The position numbers were made by a program, and so were the translations under genes. This document shows positions 61,226 to 64,000 of a stretch of DNA of 64,000 nucleotides, in pieces. The stretch comes from an uncultured Lachnospiraceae bacterium (GTDB lineage Bacteria > Bacillota > Clostridia > Lachnospirales > Lachnospiraceae): NCBI GenBank assembly GCA_947626945.1, contig CANQUC010000007.1, positions 1 to 64,000 on the forward strand, written 5' to 3'. The notes below the pieces were generated by a model. That model saw only the letters and a list, made by a program, of their open reading frames with translations. It was not told the origin of the DNA and made no database searches. Position 1 is the first letter of the stretch. Every line of letters starts with the position of its first letter.

Positions 61226-63517
61226 CTACTTGCCTTTCAGCTTATTCAGGAACCGCCAGCTGCGGGAAGCGTGGATTTCCTCCAGCTCCTGCACTGCCCG
61301 GTCATATTCCTGCCTCAGACGGTTGTAATCGTCTGTCAGCCGGGTCTGCTGCTGCTCCAGCATGTTTTTCTCCGACGCTGTCTGAGCGGCGGCGGCCTCT
61401 GCCCTGGACAGACGGTCTTTCAGATCTCCGATCTGCTCCTTTTGATTTTGCAGAGTTTCCCGCAGATTGCCGTCCCATTCCAGAAGCGGCAGACGATCCT
61501 GGATGTAGGCGGCCAGTTCCCGGCCGTCCATCCGGTGGATGGTTCCCTCTATGGTCAGCCGCGCCGGCATCTCATCCGTCTCCAGAATGTAATTGGGATC
61601 CGTTGTCAGGAAAATATCCCGGCCCGGTTCTTTTATGTCCGCGTTCAGGGCACGGGCGCAGGCGCCCTCCACTTTTGTCAGGCTGCAGATGCAGGCGGAA
61701 CCCTCCAGGGGATCCCAGCGCAGCTGTCGGACATCCCTCAGCTTTTCCAGATCATAGGTTACCGAAAAGCCTTCCTCTGTAAGATCCACTTCACTGTACA
61801 GCTTCTGTTCCTCAGAAAAGCCCTGGCCCAGATCGTAATACAAACTGCTGCAGAGCATCTTCTCCTGCCGCTTTTGCCGGATCACGTCGTCCAGAGACAA
61901 AAATTCCATAAACCTGGTGTGCTGCTCCAGACGGCTGCTTCCCACATACTCCTTGGCAAAATAAGTGGCCCACTGCCAGAATACCCCGCTCATTTTGTCA
62001 TCAATGTCAAACTCCAGCATGAGACGCTGTCTGGGAATCAGCTTCCCCAGAACCGGATGCTTTGTATATAGCTCGTTCAGGGAACGCCAGATGATAAAGG
62101 CCATGGGGATGGGCATGTCAAATACCCATTCACAGTCAATGACCCGGCAGCCTTCCTCTTCCATAAAAATATTATCACAGATCAGATCGATATTGGCAGG
62201 CCGCACACAGACCAGATCCTCTTCCAGAGAGGCTTTTCCAAACCGCTCCTCAAATTCCGGCGTGTGATAATCAGACAGGGCCCTTGTGTTTTTGCCGTAC
62301 TGGTCAAATACCTTGTGAAGCGTACTGACGATCCGGCCGGTTTCTCCCTTTTCCATCATCTCTTCCAGCAGGCTGTCCAGAGTTTTGGACCGCAGAAACG
62401 GATAGCAGATACTGCCGTCCTTAAGAAGCTCCCCTTCCAGGTTGCGGAATGTGGGATCGGGGGTCAGGCCGCCGCACCGGGCCATATTGCGCAGATGACC
62501 GGCCGCCTCCTCTGTAAGAGGCCGCTTTACCACCACGGTTTCTTCCCCCCGCCTTTCAATGGTCGTGGCAATCCGAAACGCGTCCGCCCGGTCATTGTTC
62601 AGCTTGGCGTACAGGATTTGCCCATCTGTCCTTTCAGGGGACGCGTCCACCAGAAAAGAATTGGCAAAGCTGGCCGTGATTTTTTCCCTGGCAAAGGCCT
62701 GCCAGACTCCCTGCTCCTCAAAGATCCGGTAGCGGCTGCCGCTCAGATTCACAAAGGGCTTTCCGTATCCGTATGTGTGAATGGTCTCATCCGTAAAGAT
62801 CTCCGCGGGGAATTTATAATCAGGATAGGGGTAATAAAACCGCTGCGCCGTAAAACCGCAGGATTTCAGAAGCGCCGTCAGTTCTTCCCGGGAAAAGGTG
62901 CGCACGGAATCATTATTCTGATATCCGTTGACGCCCTCAAAATAATGCCCGGTGTGATCCTCCGGCGCGCCGTTGAAATATTTCAGTCCCAGACGGTTTT
63001 CAATGGCAATCAGCAAATGCCCCTGGGGCTTTATAAGTTTTCCGATGAGAGAAAGAAAAGTCTCGTAAGGGGTTTCGCCATCCGTAAAGCTGATGGCGTA
63101 TTCCAGCACCCCGTTCAGGATCACATAGTCAAACTGGCCGGGAAAAGCCATCTGATTGAAGTTTCCCACCATGATCTCCAGGTTTTCAAACTCTTTATGC
63201 CGCTCATAATTGATGGCGGCCCGGCGCTTTGAAAGCTCCACGGCCACCACAGACCCTGCTTTTTTGCACAGCAGTCCCGTCAGCGCCCCGCAGCCCGCGC
63301 CGATCTCCAGTACGCTGCAGTCCCGGGAAAAGGGATACCAGTTCAGAATATTTTCCCGCAGCGCGGACAGGTGATACAGCACCGGATACATGTAAGCGCC
63401 GTCTTCCAGCTGCTCTTCTGTCAACTGACCCTTTACATAGGACAACAGCTTTTCCTCAATGTCTCCGTCGGAATACCGGTCTTCATTTTCATAATAATCC
63501 AAATTCAATACTGCCAT
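61226..63517 (-). CDS. SAM-dependent methyltransferase with extra domain and coiled-coil tail
   Basis: 763 residues. The first ~240 residues include a class I methyltransferase (SAM site VLEIGAGCGALTGLL, then YVILNGVLEYA and HLLIAIENRLGLKYF). The middle (about 270-560) resembles a kinase-like fold by its patterns (VVKRPLTEEAAGHLRNM, LICDNIFMEEEGCRVIDCEW), but this is not certain. The C-terminal 80 residues are a coiled coil ending SRSWRFLNKLKGK. Such proteins cap or modify the chain end in O-antigen-like systems that use Wzm/Wzt exporters, which fits the Wzt-like domain encoded next door. Confidence 0.82.
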   Translation of the reverse strand: MAVLNLDYYENEDRYSDGDIEEKLLSYVKGQLTEEQLEDGAYMYPVLYHLSALRENILNWYPFSRDCSVLEIGAGCGALTGLLCKKAGSVVAVELSKRRAAINYERHKEFENLEIMVGNFNQMAFPGQFDYVILNGVLEYAISFTDGETPYETFLSLIGKLIKPQGHLLIAIENRLGLKYFNGAPEDHTGHYFEGVNGYQNNDSVRTFSREELTALLKSCGFTAQRFYYPYPDYKFPAEIFTDETIHTYGYGKPFVNLSGSRYRIFEEQGVWQAFAREKITASFANSFLVDASPERTDGQILYAKLNNDRADAFRIATTIERRGEETVVVKRPLTEEAAGHLRNMARCGGLTPDPTFRNLEGELLKDGSICYPFLRSKTLDSLLEEMMEKGETGRIVSTLHKVFDQYGKNTRALSDYHTPEFEERFGKASLEEDLVCVRPANIDLICDNIFMEEEGCRVIDCEWVFDMPIPMAFIIWRSLNELYTKHPVLGKLIPRQRLMLEFDIDDKMSGVFWQWATYFAKEYVGSSRLEQHTRFMEFLSLDDVIRQKRQEKMLCSSLYYDLGQGFSEEQKLYSEVDLTEEGFSVTYDLEKLRDVRQLRWDPLEGSACICSLTKVEGACARALNADIKEPGRDIFLTTDPNYILETDEMPARLTIEGTIHRMDGRELAAYIQDRLPLLEWDGNLRETLQNQKEQIGDLKDRLSRAEAAAAQTASEKNMLEQQQTRLTDDYNRLRQEYDRAVQELEEIHASRSWRFLNKLKGK

Positions 63518-63524
63518 AATGCGT

Positions 63525-64000
63525 TTATTTCACCTTTGCCCTGGAATTGAGATCACAGAGCCCCACCGTGTTCTTTTCAGAAAACACATGCAGATCGCAC
63601 ACATCATACAATCTGTGGTAAACCCTGAAATCATTGCCCGCATATCCTGTCACCCCAAGAGAAAGCAGATATTCGCCTCCCTGAAGGCTCATGACCTGAG
63701 TGAAAGAAGCCTCATGGACCTCTTCCGGTTCTTTCACCTCAAAGAACGCTTCCTCCAGCATGGTGTTGGTACCGGCGATCTCCGTGCCCCGCAGATCCTT
63801 TATGGTAAAAGCCATAATCGGTTCCGGAAGCACCTGGTGAAACTTTACTTTTATTTTTACCGTAAATTTCTTCCATTTTTCCAGATTGTTGGAAAAATTT
63901 CCATCCTCATCCAAAATGGCGTAATCGATGATCTCCGCCTCTTTCTGTCCGTACTCCACCACCTTTGGGTTTCTGGGCAGATGATTTTTCCACACATCCG
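63525..64000 (-). CDS. Wzt-type C-terminal carbohydrate-binding domain protein (5' part beyond window)
   Basis: The frame is open through the right edge. The visible ~157 C-terminal residues match the substrate-binding domain of polysaccharide ABC-exporter ATPases: EAEIIDYAILDEDG, KWKKFTVKIKVKF, GTEIAGTNTMLEE and GGEYLLSLGVTGY. The preceding LPRNPKVVEYG is typical of the link to the ATPase. It is thus probably the ATPase subunit of an O-antigen/rhamnan-type exporter. It is directly upstream of the methyltransferase gene. Confidence 0.8.
   Translation of the reverse strand, partial: DVWKNHLPRNPKVVEYGQKEAEIIDYAILDEDGNFSNNLEKWKKFTVKIKVKFHQVLPEPIMAFTIKDLRGTEIAGTNTMLEEAFFEVKEPEEVHEASFTQVMSLQGGEYLLSLGVTGYAGNDFRVYHRLYDVCDLHVFSEKNTVGLCDLNSRAKVK

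Overview
The window reads as a chromosomal segment of a spore-forming, low-to-medium GC Firmicute, most likely a Lachnospiraceae-type Clostridium. The evidence is the sporulation genes (spoIIID, sigG, spoIIGA-sigE), a Gram-positive division and cell-wall (dcw) cluster, a flavodiiron-rubredoxin fusion typical of anaerobes, strong AGGAGG ribosome sites and frequent TTG/GTG starts. No rRNA or tRNA gene was recognised by eye.

Layout. (1) 1-2400: the right end of an integrative element abutting the 3' end of guaA, with a tyrosine integrase (cut by the window edge), a small excisionase-like protein, a repeat-rich control region and a divergent XRE regulator. (2) 2400-5800: guaA, spoIIID, a RelB/RelE-type toxin-antitoxin pair and a small HTH gene. 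(3) 5840-11620: an accessory island with a serine resolvase, an AT-rich cassette of two unknown membrane proteins plus an AMP-forming ligase, a decayed IS481-type element and a broken DUF1508 gene. (4) 11650-18000: a membrane HD-GYP/GGDEF protein with apparent internal deletions, a truncated flavin oxidoreductase, rhaD, a membrane-protein/XRE pair and an O-acetylhomoserine sulfhydrylase. (5) 18000-24950: spoIIGA-sigE and sigG, separated by a GntR-controlled ABC transporter operon and a decayed small gene. (6) 25000-27720: a four-domain flavodiiron protein and a PF06541 membrane protein. (7) 27800-41340: the dcw cluster, read right to left: mraZ, rsmH, ftsL-like, two class B PBPs, mraY, murD, ftsW, murA, ftsQ, ftsZ. 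(8) 41380-44260: two aminotransferases and a small export protein. (9) 44335-64000: cell-surface polymer genes: an LCP ligase, a priming glycosyl-phosphate transferase, HtrA, a LiaF-like/DUF4097 pair, a GT4, a phosphoglucomutase, and an operon of very large glycosyltransferases and a methyltransferase that starts with a Wzt-like domain at the right edge.

How parts fit together. The division cluster starts at a promoter followed by four 10-bp MraZ-type boxes. The sporulation genes carry regulatory DNA that resembles the B. subtilis paradigms: a spoIIG promoter with an overlong spacer and Spo0A-like boxes, and a sigG leader hairpin that buries the ribosome site. The right third plausibly builds and exports a surface polysaccharide: phosphoglucomutase supplies sugar phosphate, the priming transferase and glycosyltransferases assemble it, an ABC exporter with a Wzt-type domain moves it, and the LCP protein attaches it. 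Three extracytoplasmic envelope proteins (FtsQ, one PBP, LCP) share unusual acidic repeat tails. Coordinates of starts were chosen by ribosome-site spacing and family length; promoters and operators are by-eye predictions.
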